Below, piece after piece: positions 1 through 9,234 of a stretch of DNA of 64,000 bases (position 1 is the stretch's first letter; each line of letters opens with the position of its first letter). The stretch is from an uncultured Prochlorococcus sp. (GTDB lineage: Bacteria > Cyanobacteriota > Cyanobacteriia > PCC-6307 > Cyanobiaceae). The position numbers and the translations under genes are program-made. Below the pieces are notes generated by a model. It ran no database searches, was not told the DNA's origin, and saw only the letters and a list, made by a program, of their open reading frames with translations. The stretch is taken from NCBI GenBank assembly GCA_902617605.1, contig CACMXO010000001.1, positions 124,001 to 188,000 on the forward strand, read 5' to 3'.

Positions 1-621
1 GCAGCTATCACACTTACCGCATGGTTTTGCATTACCCGAATAACAACTCCATGTTTTTTTAAAAGGGACATGATTAGCAAAAGCTAATTGAATAATTTCC
101 TCTTTATTTAAATCTAATAGTGGCGTCCAAAGTTTTATTGGATTATTTTCTCTTCCTCTTTTATTGGCTAAATCTGCTAATTCTTGAAATTTTTTAATGT
201 AGTCAGGTCTGCAATCTGGATAACCAGAATAATCTAGTGCATTAACTCCTAATCCTATAAAATCAGCATCTATTGCTTCGGCATAACTTAGTGCAACGGA
301 AATAAATATAGTATTTCTCCCAGGAACATAAGTATTAGGAATTTTATTAGTTTGCAATCCTTCTTTCGGAATTTTTTTTTGAGTATCAGTTAATGACGAG
401 CCTCCCCATAGAGATAAGTCAAGCTTAATGATTTTAAATTCTTCGATATCAAAGTGTTTTGCAATTATTGATGCAGAATTTAATTCTTTTTTATGACGTT
501 GACCATAGTCAAATGAAAGGCCAAAAATTTTAGCTTCGGATTTTTTTGCGATACCAGTAACTGTAGAGGAATCTAAACCTCCAGATAATAAAACTACTAT
601 CGATTTATTTTTAAGAGTCAT
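1..621 (-). CDS. queC: 7-cyano-7-deazaguanine synthase QueC (partial, 3' end outside window)
   Basis: QueC converts 7-carboxy-7-deazaguanine to preQ0 with ATP and ammonia, in the queuosine precursor pathway. The gene is read from an ATG at 619-621 toward the left edge; 207 codons are visible. The N-terminus carries the PP-loop SGGLDS near residue 12, and the last visible residues are the zinc-binding CGKCDSC, so only about 10 to 20 residues are missing. queE starts the same operon 6 bases upstream, and QueE makes the QueC substrate. A run of nine A residues (coding strand, 372-380) lies inside the gene, with the frame intact. Family assignment is secure; the end is unseen. Confidence 0.95.
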   Translation of the reverse strand, partial: MTLKNKSIVVLLSGGLDSSTVTGIAKKSEAKIFGLSFDYGQRHKKELNSASIIAKHFDIEEFKIIKLDLSLWGGSSLTDTQKKIPKEGLQTNKIPNTYVPGRNTIFISVALSYAEAIDADFIGLGVNALDYSGYPDCRPDYIKKFQELADLANKRGRENNPIKLWTPLLDLNKEEIIQLAFANHVPFKKTWSCYSGNAKPCGKCDSC

Positions 622-627
622 ATGATT

Positions 628-1305
628 TCAATTAATTTTTAAGTATTTGTGAGTTTGAAGGCTCAATTTCCAATCTGGATTATTTTTTACGAAATCAATA
701 GCAAGAGAAAAACCATTTGCATTGTTCCATGCTGGCTGTAAATAAAAAATTTTGTCTTCTTTTTTTAAGCCATCTTCGCTTTTAGAGAGTTGATATTGTT
801 TTAAAGTTTCTTTTTTTATTTGAATAGCAAATTCAATATCTTCAATTTCATTTATGATTATTTTGATTTCATTACAGTTTTTTAAATAATAATTTTTTGG
901 AGGTGAGTGTCTTTTGGGAGATAAAGTAATCCAGTCATAGCTTCCTGATATCGAATTAACTCCACTTGTCTCAATATGAATCTTCATTGGTTTTTGTTCT
1001 TCTCCCATCGTCATTTTCTTTATGGATTTGCAAAAATTATCCAAGTTATGTTGTAAAGGTTCTCCACCTGTAATAACGCAAAAAGATGCTCCTTTTTCTC
1101 TGGCAATTTTTATGCTATCTATTATTTTTTCAATTGATATAAAAGGGTGTTTTTTCTCGTCCCATGAATTCTTGGTATCGCACCACGAACATCCAACTTT
1201 ACATCCCGCTAATCTTACAAAAAAAGCACTTTTTCCAGCATGATAACCTTCACCTTGTAATGAATGAAATTGTTCGACTAAGGGTAAAAAATTTGTCATT
1301 TTCAT
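628..1305 (-). CDS. queE: 7-carboxy-7-deazaguanine synthase QueE (radical SAM)
   Basis: QueE is a radical SAM enzyme that rearranges 6-carboxytetrahydropterin to 7-carboxy-7-deazaguanine. The cluster-binding cysteines form CX3CX2C at C35, C39 and C42, followed by the SAM-binding GGEP motif. The N-terminal FHSLQGEG is typical of the family. The protein is 225 residues, normal for the family. A second ATG two codons in (1299) is an alternative start. It lies 6 bases from queC and 18 bases downstream of pyrG, all on one strand, so one transcript is likely. Confidence 0.95.
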   Translation of the reverse strand: MKMTNFLPLVEQFHSLQGEGYHAGKSAFFVRLAGCKVGCSWCDTKNSWDEKKHPFISIEKIIDSIKIAREKGASFCVITGGEPLQHNLDNFCKSIKKMTMGEEQKPMKIHIETSGVNSISGSYDWITLSPKRHSPPKNYYLKNCNEIKIIINEIEDIEFAIQIKKETLKQYQLSKSEDGLKKEDKIFYLQPAWNNANGFSLAIDFVKNNPDWKLSLQTHKYLKIN

Positions 1306-1323
1306 TCAAAAAAATAAAGAATA

Positions 1324-2934
1324 TTAATTTGATTGAGTTAACTTATCTTGAGAGGCTTTTATTAAACCTTTAAATAAAGGATGAGGTTTCCCAGGTCGTG
1401 ATAAAAACTCAGGATGATATTGACAAGCTAGGAAGTAAGGATGATTTTCTAACTCAATTAACTCAACTAATCTGCCATCTGGTGATGTACCACTAATTTT
1501 GTATCCGGAATTTAAAAAACTTTGTTTGTAGTAATTATTAAATTCGTATCTATGGCGATGTCTTTCATAAATAACATCTTCATCATATAAGTTTTTTCCA
1601 GTTGTATTATTTGTCAATCTACATGGATAAACTCCAAGTCTCATTGTTCCACCTAAATCAACTACATCTTCTTGTTCTGGTAATAAATGAATCACTGGAT
1701 TGGGAGTATCTGGGTCTAGTTCTGAACTAGATGCATCTGGAAGATTAGCTACATTCCTGGCCCATTCTATAACTGCACATTGCATACCAAGGCACAAACC
1801 TAAAAAGGGAATTTTATTTTCTCTTGCGAATTTTATAGCCGAAATTTTTCCATTAACTCCTCTATTGCCAAATCCCCCGGGTACCACAATTGCATCAACT
1901 TTATTTAAGTAAGTTTCTGCTGAATCTTTTTCTATCATTTCAGCGCTTACCCAATGTAAATCCAATAAAGCCTTATTTTCTATGCATGCATGTCTTAAAG
2001 CTTCAACAACGGATAAATATGCATCTCCAAGTTCAATATATTTACCTACTAAAGCAACTTTGATTGGAGCTCCAGGATTTCTTAGGTTGTGTATAAGTTG
2101 CTCCCAATTTTTCAAATCACAATTTTTATCTTCAAGGTCTAAATACTTTAGGGTTTCTTTGCATAAACCTTCTTTTTTTAAAGAAAGAGGTACTGAATAA
2201 ATACTGTCTGCGTCTAAAGCTTCAATTACAGAGTTGATACTGACACCGCAAAAACCACTAAGCTTTTTTTTAAGAGCTTCATTGATAGATTTATCACTTC
2301 GGCATACAAGTAAATCTGGCTGAATTCCAATTGATCTTAATTCTTTCACTGAATGTTGTGTTGGTTTAGTTTTTATTTCGCCAGAGGTTTTGATGTAAGG
2401 AAGTAATGTTACGTGTATGTATGCAACATCGTTCCTATTGACATCATTTTTGAATTCTCTTATTGCCTCTAAAAAAGGTAGAGATTCAATATCACCAACT
2501 GTTCCACCAATTTCAGTAATTATAATATCTGCATTACTGTTGGCGGCTACTCTATGAATTCTTTCTCTTATTTCTCCCGTTATGTGAGGTATTACTTGCA
2601 CAGTTCCACCGTCATAACTACCTCTTCTTTCTTTATTGATAACCGCTTGATAGATAGATCCTGTAGTTACACTATTTAACCTAGTCATTGCAGTATCAGT
2701 AAATCTTTCATAGTGACCTAAATCTAGATCGGTTTCAGCTCCATCTTCGGTTACAAATACTTCTCCATGTTGGAAAGGGCTCATTGTTCCTGGATCAACA
2801 TTTAGATATGGATCTAGTTTTAATATTGAAACACTATATCCTCTAGACTTTAATAATCTTCCTAAGCTTGCAGCTACAATTCCTTTACCAATGCTAGAAA
2901 CTACTCCTCCGGTGACAAATACAAATTTTGACAT
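1324..2934 (-). CDS. pyrG: CTP synthase
   Basis: PyrG aminates UTP to CTP using glutamine and ATP. The 536 residues contain the N-terminal synthetase domain, beginning [15 protein letters not shown], and a C-terminal class I glutamine amidotransferase. The amidotransferase nucleophile is C381 in GLCLGMQ, with the partner His-Glu in YHPEF near the C-terminus. Length matches the family. A strong Shine-Dalgarno-like CCTCCTT (plus-strand letters, 2958-2964) lies about 23 bases before the ATG, too far for ordinary spacing. The preceding gene on this strand is aspS, 75 bases away. Confidence 0.97.
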   Translation of the reverse strand: MSKFVFVTGGVVSSIGKGIVAASLGRLLKSRGYSVSILKLDPYLNVDPGTMSPFQHGEVFVTEDGAETDLDLGHYERFTDTAMTRLNSVTTGSIYQAVINKERRGSYDGGTVQVIPHITGEIRERIHRVAANSNADIIITEIGGTVGDIESLPFLEAIREFKNDVNRNDVAYIHVTLLPYIKTSGEIKTKPTQHSVKELRSIGIQPDLLVCRSDKSINEALKKKLSGFCGVSINSVIEALDADSIYSVPLSLKKEGLCKETLKYLDLEDKNCDLKNWEQLIHNLRNPGAPIKVALVGKYIELGDAYLSVVEALRHACIENKALLDLHWVSAEMIEKDSAETYLNKVDAIVVPGGFGNRGVNGKISAIKFARENKIPFLGLCLGMQCAVIEWARNVANLPDASSSELDPDTPNPVIHLLPEQEDVVDLGGTMRLGVYPCRLTNNTTGKNLYDEDVIYERHRHRYEFNNYYKQSFLNSGYKISGTSPDGRLVELIELENHPYFLACQYHPEFLSRPGKPHPLFKGLIKASQDKLTQSN

Positions 2935-3009
2935 TAAATATTTTTAATTAAGCACAGCCTCCTTATATTTTATTTAAACAAAAAACTTTTAGAACATCCA
3001 TATATATTC

Positions 3010-4806
3010 TTATTCATCAATTGTTATTTCAATATCTAATTCTTTTAATTGTGATTCAGAGACATTTGAAGGTGCATTTGTGAGAAGACATTTTGCTTGT
3101 TGATTTTTTGGAAAAGCAATGGTTTCTCTTATTGAATCTGCACCAATGATCAGCATGGTAATACGATCTAATCCAAAAGCTATTCCACCATGAGGAGGAG
3201 CACCCATTTCTAAGGCTTCTATTAAGAATCCAAATTTTTCATCAATCTCTTTATCAGTAAGTCCTACCGTTTTCAGAACTTCTCTTTGTAAGTTCGCTTC
3301 ATGAATACGTAAAGAGCCACCTCCTAACTCCAATCCATTGAGAACTAAGTCATAAGCATTTGCTGTAGAGCTCTCAATTTCTTTTTTCAAGTTTTCAGAG
3401 TCTTTAGATTTTATATTTTTTGGAGAACAAAAAGGATGATGTAAAGCTTCATATCTATTTTCATCTTCATTTCTCTCAAACATCGGGAAGTCAGTTACCC
3501 ATAAGAAATTCCATTTACTTTTATCAATAAGATTTAAGTCTTTTGCGATATATTGTCTAACCCTATCTAATGACTGATTGACAATTTGTTTATCTCCAGC
3601 TCCTAAGAGGATTAAGTCTCCATCTTTTGCTTCTGTGATTTTTAAAATATCAGCTATATGCAGTTCAGTTAAATTATTTTTAATTGCCCCAATAGTCTCA
3701 AGCTCATCTCCTTTGACTCTTATAAAGGCCAAACCACCAGCTCCTGCATCTTGAGCTACTTGGAAGATGTCACCTCCTGGTTTTATTCTTACGTTGCTAA
3801 TACTTGAATTGCCTCCTTTGACTGTTATGGATTTTATATAACCTCCAGACTTAATTGCCTTGGTGAAAATATTAAATCCAATATCACCTAATACTCCTCC
3901 TAAATCTTTTAATAACATTTGATATCTAGTATCTGGTCTATCAGTGCCGTAATTATCCATTGCTGCCTGCCATGACATTCTTGGAAAAGCATTATTAAAA
4001 TTTATATTTAACACTTCTTTCCATATTTTTTTTATAAGACTTTCATTAAAAGAAATTATTTCTTCTTCACTAATAAAGCTCATCTCAATATCTAATTGAG
4101 TAAACTCTGGCTGTCTATCTGCCCTTAAGTCTTCATCACGGAAACATTTTGCGATTTGATAATACTTATCTAATCCCCCTACCATTAAAAGTTGTTTAAA
4201 TAGTTGTGGGGATTGAGGTAAAGCAAAAAAGTCTCCATTTGAAAGACGTGCAGGAACAAGAAAATCTCGAGCGCCTTCAGGAGTTGACTTTGTAAGTAAT
4301 GGGGTCTCTACTTCCGTAAATCCAAAATTATCAAGAAATTCTCTAGCAACTTTAATAATCTTATGTCTTGTTTTTAAATTTCCTAGTAATTTTCCCCTCC
4401 TTAAATCAAGATATCTATATTTTAATCTAAGTTCCTCTTTTGTATTTTCATAATCATGTATGGAAACAGGAAAAGGTAAGTTGTTTTTAATTTGGTTGAG
4501 AATTTGCAAATCTTTAACCTTAAGCTCTAACTCTCCAGTACTTAAATTTTTATTTATGGAATCTTTGGGCCTTTCATTAATAATTCCGCTAACCATTATT
4601 ACTGTTTCATTTCTTAGAGTTTCTGCCTGTTTAAATAGATCTGCACCATCATCAGGGTTAATTGTTATTTGTAGGAATCCACTATGGTCTCTTAAATCAA
4701 TAAAAATTACACCACCATGATCTCTTCTTCTATCTACCCATCCGCATAAATTAACTAATTTACCAATATCTGTATTATTGAGTTCATCGCAAATTTTGTT
4801 TCTCAT
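3010..4806 (-). CDS. aspS: aspartyl-tRNA synthetase (possibly non-discriminating Asp/Asn type)
   Basis: A class II synthetase of 598 residues that charges tRNA-Asp. Visible parts are the N-terminal OB-fold anticodon-binding domain (about 1-110), motif 2 around [16 protein letters not shown], the bacterial GAD insertion in the middle, and motif 3 GLDR near the C-terminus. In the anticodon domain the stretch RRRDHGG has His at position 30, where the discriminating E. coli enzyme has Leu. His there is described for enzymes that also charge tRNA-Asn. The dual specificity is an inference. The gene is 55 bases downstream of gcvT on the same strand. Confidence 0.96.
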   Translation of the reverse strand: MRNKICDELNNTDIGKLVNLCGWVDRRRDHGGVIFIDLRDHSGFLQITINPDDGADLFKQAETLRNETVIMVSGIINERPKDSINKNLSTGELELKVKDLQILNQIKNNLPFPVSIHDYENTKEELRLKYRYLDLRRGKLLGNLKTRHKIIKVAREFLDNFGFTEVETPLLTKSTPEGARDFLVPARLSNGDFFALPQSPQLFKQLLMVGGLDKYYQIAKCFRDEDLRADRQPEFTQLDIEMSFISEEEIISFNESLIKKIWKEVLNINFNNAFPRMSWQAAMDNYGTDRPDTRYQMLLKDLGGVLGDIGFNIFTKAIKSGGYIKSITVKGGNSSISNVRIKPGGDIFQVAQDAGAGGLAFIRVKGDELETIGAIKNNLTELHIADILKITEAKDGDLILLGAGDKQIVNQSLDRVRQYIAKDLNLIDKSKWNFLWVTDFPMFERNEDENRYEALHHPFCSPKNIKSKDSENLKKEIESSTANAYDLVLNGLELGGGSLRIHEANLQREVLKTVGLTDKEIDEKFGFLIEALEMGAPPHGGIAFGLDRITMLIIGADSIRETIAFPKNQQAKCLLTNAPSNVSESQLKELDIEITIDE

Positions 4807-4861
4807 CTATGTATGATTTATTTATCAATAACTTATAATAATTCTTCAAGGGTAAATTTAG

Positions 4862-5974
4862 TTAATAATTATTTTTATAAAATGCTCTTTTTGTTATTAC
4901 CCCTTTGAATTTTTTGCCTCTTATTAATATTTGAACTTCATTATTTATTAAGGCATGCGAAGTATTGATGTATGCAAAAGCTATAGCTTGTTGTTTAGTT
5001 GGAGACCAACTGCCGCTTGTTATAGTCCCAATATTTTCTTCACCTTTAAGAACTGCGCAACCTTTTCTTCCTATTGCTTTACCTTCTATAGAGAGACCAA
5101 CTAACTTTTTTTGAATACCTAATCTTGACTGCTCTTCAAGAAATCTTCTTCCAAAGAATTGGTGATTATTTTCTAGATGTACTAGCCAGCCTAACCCTGC
5201 TTCATATGGAGAAGTTTTTTCATTTATGTCTTGACCATAAAGATGCATGCCTGCTTCAAGTCTAAGAGTATCTCTAGCTCCTAAACCACAAGGTGCAACA
5301 TTTTTGGAAATTGAGAAATCCCATAAATTAATTGCTGCTTTTTTAGATAAAAGTATTTCTAGACCATATTCACCGGTATAGCCTGTTTTTGAAAAGAAAA
5401 TTTTTTCTTTAGGCGAAATATGTTCAAAAATTTTATATTCGCATCCAAAGTTAGGAATATGTGAGATCGAAGATTCAATCCATTCTTCAAATAAATCGAA
5501 TGAGTTTTTTCCCTGTAGTGCTAAAAGTACTTTGTCTTTTTTAAAGTTTGTTATCGAAATTTCAGATATATTTAAATTATTTTTTATCCACTGAAAATCT
5601 TCTTCATATCTACTCGCATTAACTATTAACAATAATTCTGATATGTCATTTTCATGTATACCAAGGTCATAAATTATTAAATCATCTATTATTCCTCCTT
5701 TATCATTGAGCATTACTGTATAAAGCCCCTGACCTTCAGAAAAGGAGTATAAATTAGTAGGAAAAAGTTTTTGAATATAATCCTTTGGATTGATTCCCTT
5801 GATAGAAATCACACCCATGTGAGAAATATCAAATAATCCTGCTGAAGATCTAACTGATTCATGCTCTTTAATTAATCCTGAAAATGATATGGGCATTTCC
5901 CAACCTGCAAAATCCACTAATTTTGCATTGGATTCAACATATTTTGAATAAAGAGGACTTTTTAGCAAATCCAT
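4862..5974 (-). CDS. gcvT: glycine cleavage system T protein (aminomethyltransferase)
   Basis: GcvT moves the aminomethyl one-carbon unit from lipoyl-GcvH to tetrahydrofolate and releases ammonia. The 370-residue protein has the usual N-terminal folate-binding fold ([11 protein letters not shown], then GLFDISHMG) and the C-terminal barrel with [11 protein letters not shown]. gcvH and gcvP are on the other strand 17 kb away, so the system is split; the L protein is not in the window. Only 50 bases separate it from speB, which leaves no room for a glycine riboswitch. Confidence 0.96.
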   Translation of the reverse strand: MDLLKSPLYSKYVESNAKLVDFAGWEMPISFSGLIKEHESVRSSAGLFDISHMGVISIKGINPKDYIQKLFPTNLYSFSEGQGLYTVMLNDKGGIIDDLIIYDLGIHENDISELLLIVNASRYEEDFQWIKNNLNISEISITNFKKDKVLLALQGKNSFDLFEEWIESSISHIPNFGCEYKIFEHISPKEKIFFSKTGYTGEYGLEILLSKKAAINLWDFSISKNVAPCGLGARDTLRLEAGMHLYGQDINEKTSPYEAGLGWLVHLENNHQFFGRRFLEEQSRLGIQKKLVGLSIEGKAIGRKGCAVLKGEENIGTITSGSWSPTKQQAIAFAYINTSHALINNEVQILIRGKKFKGVITKRAFYKNNY

Positions 5975-6024
5975 GAATTATTTAGTTTTTACTTAGTATT
6001 ATTACACTCTAGTTTAGAAATTTT

Positions 6025-6906
6025 TTATTGCATATTTTCTAATGACAAAATTAAGCTTCTAAGTACTTTTGCTGCAACAATGCTACTTACTCCGCTTTTA
6101 TCAATTTCTGGAGATAATTCCACAATATCTGAGGCAACAATTCTAAGGTCTTTTAAAGTTTTCAGTATTTCTTCAAAATCATTCCAAAAAAATCCTCCCG
6201 GTTCTGGAGTGCCCGTCCCTGCTAACAGGCTGGGATCAAACCAATCTAAATCTATTGTTAAATAGATTGGAGACTTAGCGTATGGTAGAAGAGCTTTTTT
6301 TAACTCATGTGCATTTCCGCCGGGACAAAAGTTAACTAGTTGGTTGTTGTTATTCATAATTTCAAATTCTTCCTTAGTCCCACTTCTAATTCCTACTTGC
6401 AAAATTTTCTTTTCAGGTAGCACTTCTAAGCATCTTTTCATAGTACAAGCATGACTATGTTCATTTCCTATATATGATTCTCTTAAATCTGCATGAGCAT
6501 CAAGTTGAACCAATATCAAATCTGGATATTTTTTTACTAATGCTTCAATAGCACCTCTTGTAATAGAGTGTTCGCCTCCAAGCATAATAGGACTAAGGCG
6601 TTTACTAATTAAGTAATTTGTTGCTGATTTAACCGATTCAATAACGGACTTTGAGTCATTTTTATCAATTAGTATTGATCCAAAATCAACATACATAATA
6701 TCCTCTAAGTCTTTTTTTATTTTTGGACAATATGTTTCTAAACAAGAACTGACTTGTCTTATTGCTTCTGGACCAAATCTTGCTCCTGGTTTAAACGAAC
6801 ATGTCCCGTCATAATTAACTCCAAATATACCAATTGAGCAATTCTCAGGACTTCTTTTTGCTCCCATATAAATCGCATTTTCGTTATCAAATAAATTTTT
6901 TGTCAT
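6025..6906 (-). CDS. speB: ureohydrolase, probable agmatinase SpeB
   Basis: The arginase/agmatinase family hydrolyses a guanidino group to urea. All manganese ligands are visible: H113 in GGEHS, D136, H138 and D140 in DAHAD, and D219 and D221 in DLD. The TGTPEPGG loop follows. At 293 residues the length fits. The adjoining speE makes spermidine from putrescine, which favours agmatinase (agmatine to putrescine) over arginase; the sequence alone does not prove the substrate. The start codon is 1 base from the speE stop, so coupled translation is likely. Confidence 0.88.
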   Translation of the reverse strand: MTKNLFDNENAIYMGAKRSPENCSIGIFGVNYDGTCSFKPGARFGPEAIRQVSSCLETYCPKIKKDLEDIMYVDFGSILIDKNDSKSVIESVKSATNYLISKRLSPIMLGGEHSITRGAIEALVKKYPDLILVQLDAHADLRESYIGNEHSHACTMKRCLEVLPEKKILQVGIRSGTKEEFEIMNNNNQLVNFCPGGNAHELKKALLPYAKSPIYLTIDLDWFDPSLLAGTGTPEPGGFFWNDFEEILKTLKDLRIVASDIVELSPEIDKSGVSSIVAAKVLRSLILSLENMQ

Positions 6907-6907
6907 C

Positions 6908-7759
6908 TTATGAATCTAGTTCTTTTACAATTTTATTTGGCATCATTTTGAATGCTGCATTTTGAAAATTTAAATTCCAAATTTCACATCCTTTTTCTAT
7001 TTTTAGGACTTCATCATAATTTTGCTTTGATAAATTTAGATCTTCTGAAGAAGCGAATGTCCAACTCCAAATCCCGCTTGGATATATAGGCACAAAGGAA
7101 TACATAGTTTCAGAAACTTTAAATATATTTTTTAGATTTTTCAAAATATTTATGTGAATATTTTTGAAGGATTCAGGAGATTCGCTTTGCGTTGCTAAGA
7201 TCCCCTTAGGTGTAAGTATTCTTTTACATTCTTTATAAAAAGAATCTGAAAATAATAAATTTGAAAATTCTGAGGGATCTGAACTATCTATAAATATAAC
7301 GTCGTAAAAATTATCTCTTGTTTTTTTTACCCATTTAACACCATCATTAATATGTATTTCTAATCTTTTGTCATTCCATGCTTCGCCTCCAATTTCTTTT
7401 AAGTATTTTTTAGATATTTTGATAACCTCCTCATCAATTTCTACTAGATCAATTTTTGATATTTGAGAATATTTAACGCATTCTCTGACAGTACCACCGT
7501 CACCACCGCCAATAATTAGTACATTACATTTTTCGTCAATGCTACTTAATGCAGGATGCACAAGACACTCATGATAATATTTCTCGTCTTTTGATGATGT
7601 CATCCAGCAATCATCCAACATTAAAGCTTTACCATAATATTCATTTTCAATGACAATAATTTCTTGATATTTTGAGGTTTTTTTAATTAAAATTTTCCCA
7701 TTTAGCCCGAATCTTGAGCCTTTATGATATTCATCTATCCATGTTGTAATATTTGTCAT
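6908..7759 (-). CDS. speE: spermidine synthase (polyamine aminopropyltransferase)
   Basis: SpeE transfers an aminopropyl group from decarboxylated SAM to putrescine. The 283-residue protein has the Rossmann glycine loop GGGDGG at 84-89 and the FIDSSDP motif that carries the catalytic Asp. The preceding KYYHECLVHPAL is also typical. Its ATG overlaps the mazG stop by 4 bases (ATGA), and speB follows after 1 base, so mazG, speE and speB form one tight unit. An aminopropyltransferase with another product such as thermospermine cannot be excluded, though the speB neighbour favours spermidine. Confidence 0.93.
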   Translation of the reverse strand: MTNITTWIDEYHKGSRFGLNGKILIKKTSKYQEIIVIENEYYGKALMLDDCWMTSSKDEKYYHECLVHPALSSIDEKCNVLIIGGGDGGTVRECVKYSQISKIDLVEIDEEVIKISKKYLKEIGGEAWNDKRLEIHINDGVKWVKKTRDNFYDVIFIDSSDPSEFSNLLFSDSFYKECKRILTPKGILATQSESPESFKNIHINILKNLKNIFKVSETMYSFVPIYPSGIWSWTFASSEDLNLSKQNYDEVLKIEKGCEIWNLNFQNAAFKMMPNKIVKELDS

Positions 7760-8643
7760 TTGCTTTTAGGAATTTTTCCCTCCAGTTTTTGCTTGGCTAT
7801 TTGCCAAAGCCTTTGAAAGTCTTTGGGAGTTTGTTTTTTAATATTATCTCCTGCATGCTCTTCGACGATTGAAAATCTGTCTAAAAATTTTATATTAGTT
7901 TTTTGAAGAGCTGATTCAGGATTGATCTTTAAAAAGTTTGAGAGATTTAGAAGGGTAAAGTAAATATCCCCAAATTCATTTTTTATCTCTGAATCATTTT
8001 TACTTTTAATTGCTTCCTTTAATTCATTAATCTCTTCTTCTAACTTTTTAAAAATCTCATCAGTACTTTCCCACTTGAAACCATTTTCTTTAACAACATT
8101 TGTGATTTTATCTGTTCCAACGGTTGGCGGTAAATTTTTAATTTTCAAATTTAAATTTTTACTAATTGAAGATTTTATATGAGGTACTTCTTTTTCTAAA
8201 TTTTTTATATTTTCCCAAATCTGTTGTGATTTTTTTAATGATACTTTTTCTTTTTTGTTAAAAATATATGGATGTCTATTAATAATTTTCTTGTTTAGAT
8301 TTTTTATAACATCATTTAGTGCAAATTCTTTTTCTTCGTAACCGATTTCAGCATGAAGCATTACTTGTAATAAAAGATCTCCTAACTCCTCACATATGTT
8401 ATCTGCATTTTTTTCATATATCGCATCTATAAATTCATTACTTTCTTCATACAAAAATGGGATCAAGGATACATGAGACTGTATTTTTTGCCATGGGCAG
8501 CCCCAAGTTTTATCTTTTAATGCTTTGATATTAGATATTAAGATTTTAAAACTATTTATAGTATCTAAATCGGAATTGTTTTCCAATTTATATCTATTGT
8601 TTGAGGACATAGGATATTGTTTATTAATTAAATTTTGCCTCAA
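7756..8643 (-). CDS. mazG: nucleoside triphosphate pyrophosphohydrolase MazG
   Basis: MazG hydrolyses (d)NTPs to monophosphates and pyrophosphate. Two MazG domains are visible in 295 residues: the first with WGCPWQ, EESNEF and EELGDLL, the second with EEEINEL and NEFGDIYF. This two-domain form is the cellular type, unlike the short single-domain MazG carried by many cyanophages. An in-frame Met at residue 12 (8610) is an alternative start. It is the first gene of the minus-strand run and overlaps speE by 4 bases. Confidence 0.92.
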   Translation of the reverse strand: MRQNLINKQYPMSSNNRYKLENNSDLDTINSFKILISNIKALKDKTWGCPWQKIQSHVSLIPFLYEESNEFIDAIYEKNADNICEELGDLLLQVMLHAEIGYEEKEFALNDVIKNLNKKIINRHPYIFNKKEKVSLKKSQQIWENIKNLEKEVPHIKSSISKNLNLKIKNLPPTVGTDKITNVVKENGFKWESTDEIFKKLEEEINELKEAIKSKNDSEIKNEFGDIYFTLLNLSNFLKINPESALQKTNIKFLDRFSIVEEHAGDNIKKQTPKDFQRLWQIAKQKLEGKIPKSK

Positions 8644-8708
8644 TCATGAAATATTTAAATACTTAGTATAAATTTTTCAACTTCATCTATTAGAATGTTT
8701 TATTATAA

Positions 8709-8780
<72 letters not shown>

Positions 8781-8795
8781 TTTATTTTTTTTCTA

Positions 8796-9137
8796 ATGAC
8801 TGAGATCGTCAATCTTTCAATCAGTCAGAACGCTGCTTCAGAACTATCTAGGCAAGCTTCTTTTGGAGGTTCTCCAGGACAAATGTCGATTGATTTGGTA
8901 GAGGATAAAAATTGTTCCGAAGGATGGATGCATATTAAATTAAGGCCAGGTACATGTAATGGATCCCCTATTTCAAGAACTGAAGGAGTAACGTTATACG
9001 CGGATGTAAAAAAGTTTAATTTACTGAAAGATTTAAAATTAGATTATTACGGTGATTTGAGCGGTGGTGGATTTCTTATTTCAACACCAAAAAATGCAAA
9101 ACGTTGTTCTTGTGGTTCTGGTTTCAAACTTTTGTAA
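8796..9137 (+). CDS. IscA/SufA/HesB-type iron-sulfur cluster assembly protein
   Basis: A 113-residue A-type Fe-S carrier or scaffold. The three family cysteines are in place: C54 in PGTCNG, and C104 and C106 in the terminal CSCGSGF. The segment from GVTLYAD to GGFLIS aligns by eye with the IscA core. I chose the ATG at 8796; the same frame opens earlier at 8751, but that lies inside tRNA-Val. Only 15 A/T-rich bases without a Shine-Dalgarno separate the tRNA from this ATG, so the mRNA may be nearly leaderless after tRNA processing. Which A-type subfamily it belongs to is not decided. Confidence 0.85.
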   Translation: MTEIVNLSISQNAASELSRQASFGGSPGQMSIDLVEDKNCSEGWMHIKLRPGTCNGSPISRTEGVTLYADVKKFNLLKDLKLDYYGDLSGGGFLISTPKNAKRCSCGSGFKLL

Positions 9138-9234
9138 AATAGATGTGTCTTTTTTTGCAAACTAATATTATTTGCAATAATTAGCTGCTCTCAAGATAAA
9201 ATAAATAAAAAGTTTATTGAAATAAAATTTGCAC

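Noticed and set aside
5975-6024. Glycine riboswitch upstream of gcvT
   Set aside because: Only 50 bases are available and no riboswitch-like core is present.
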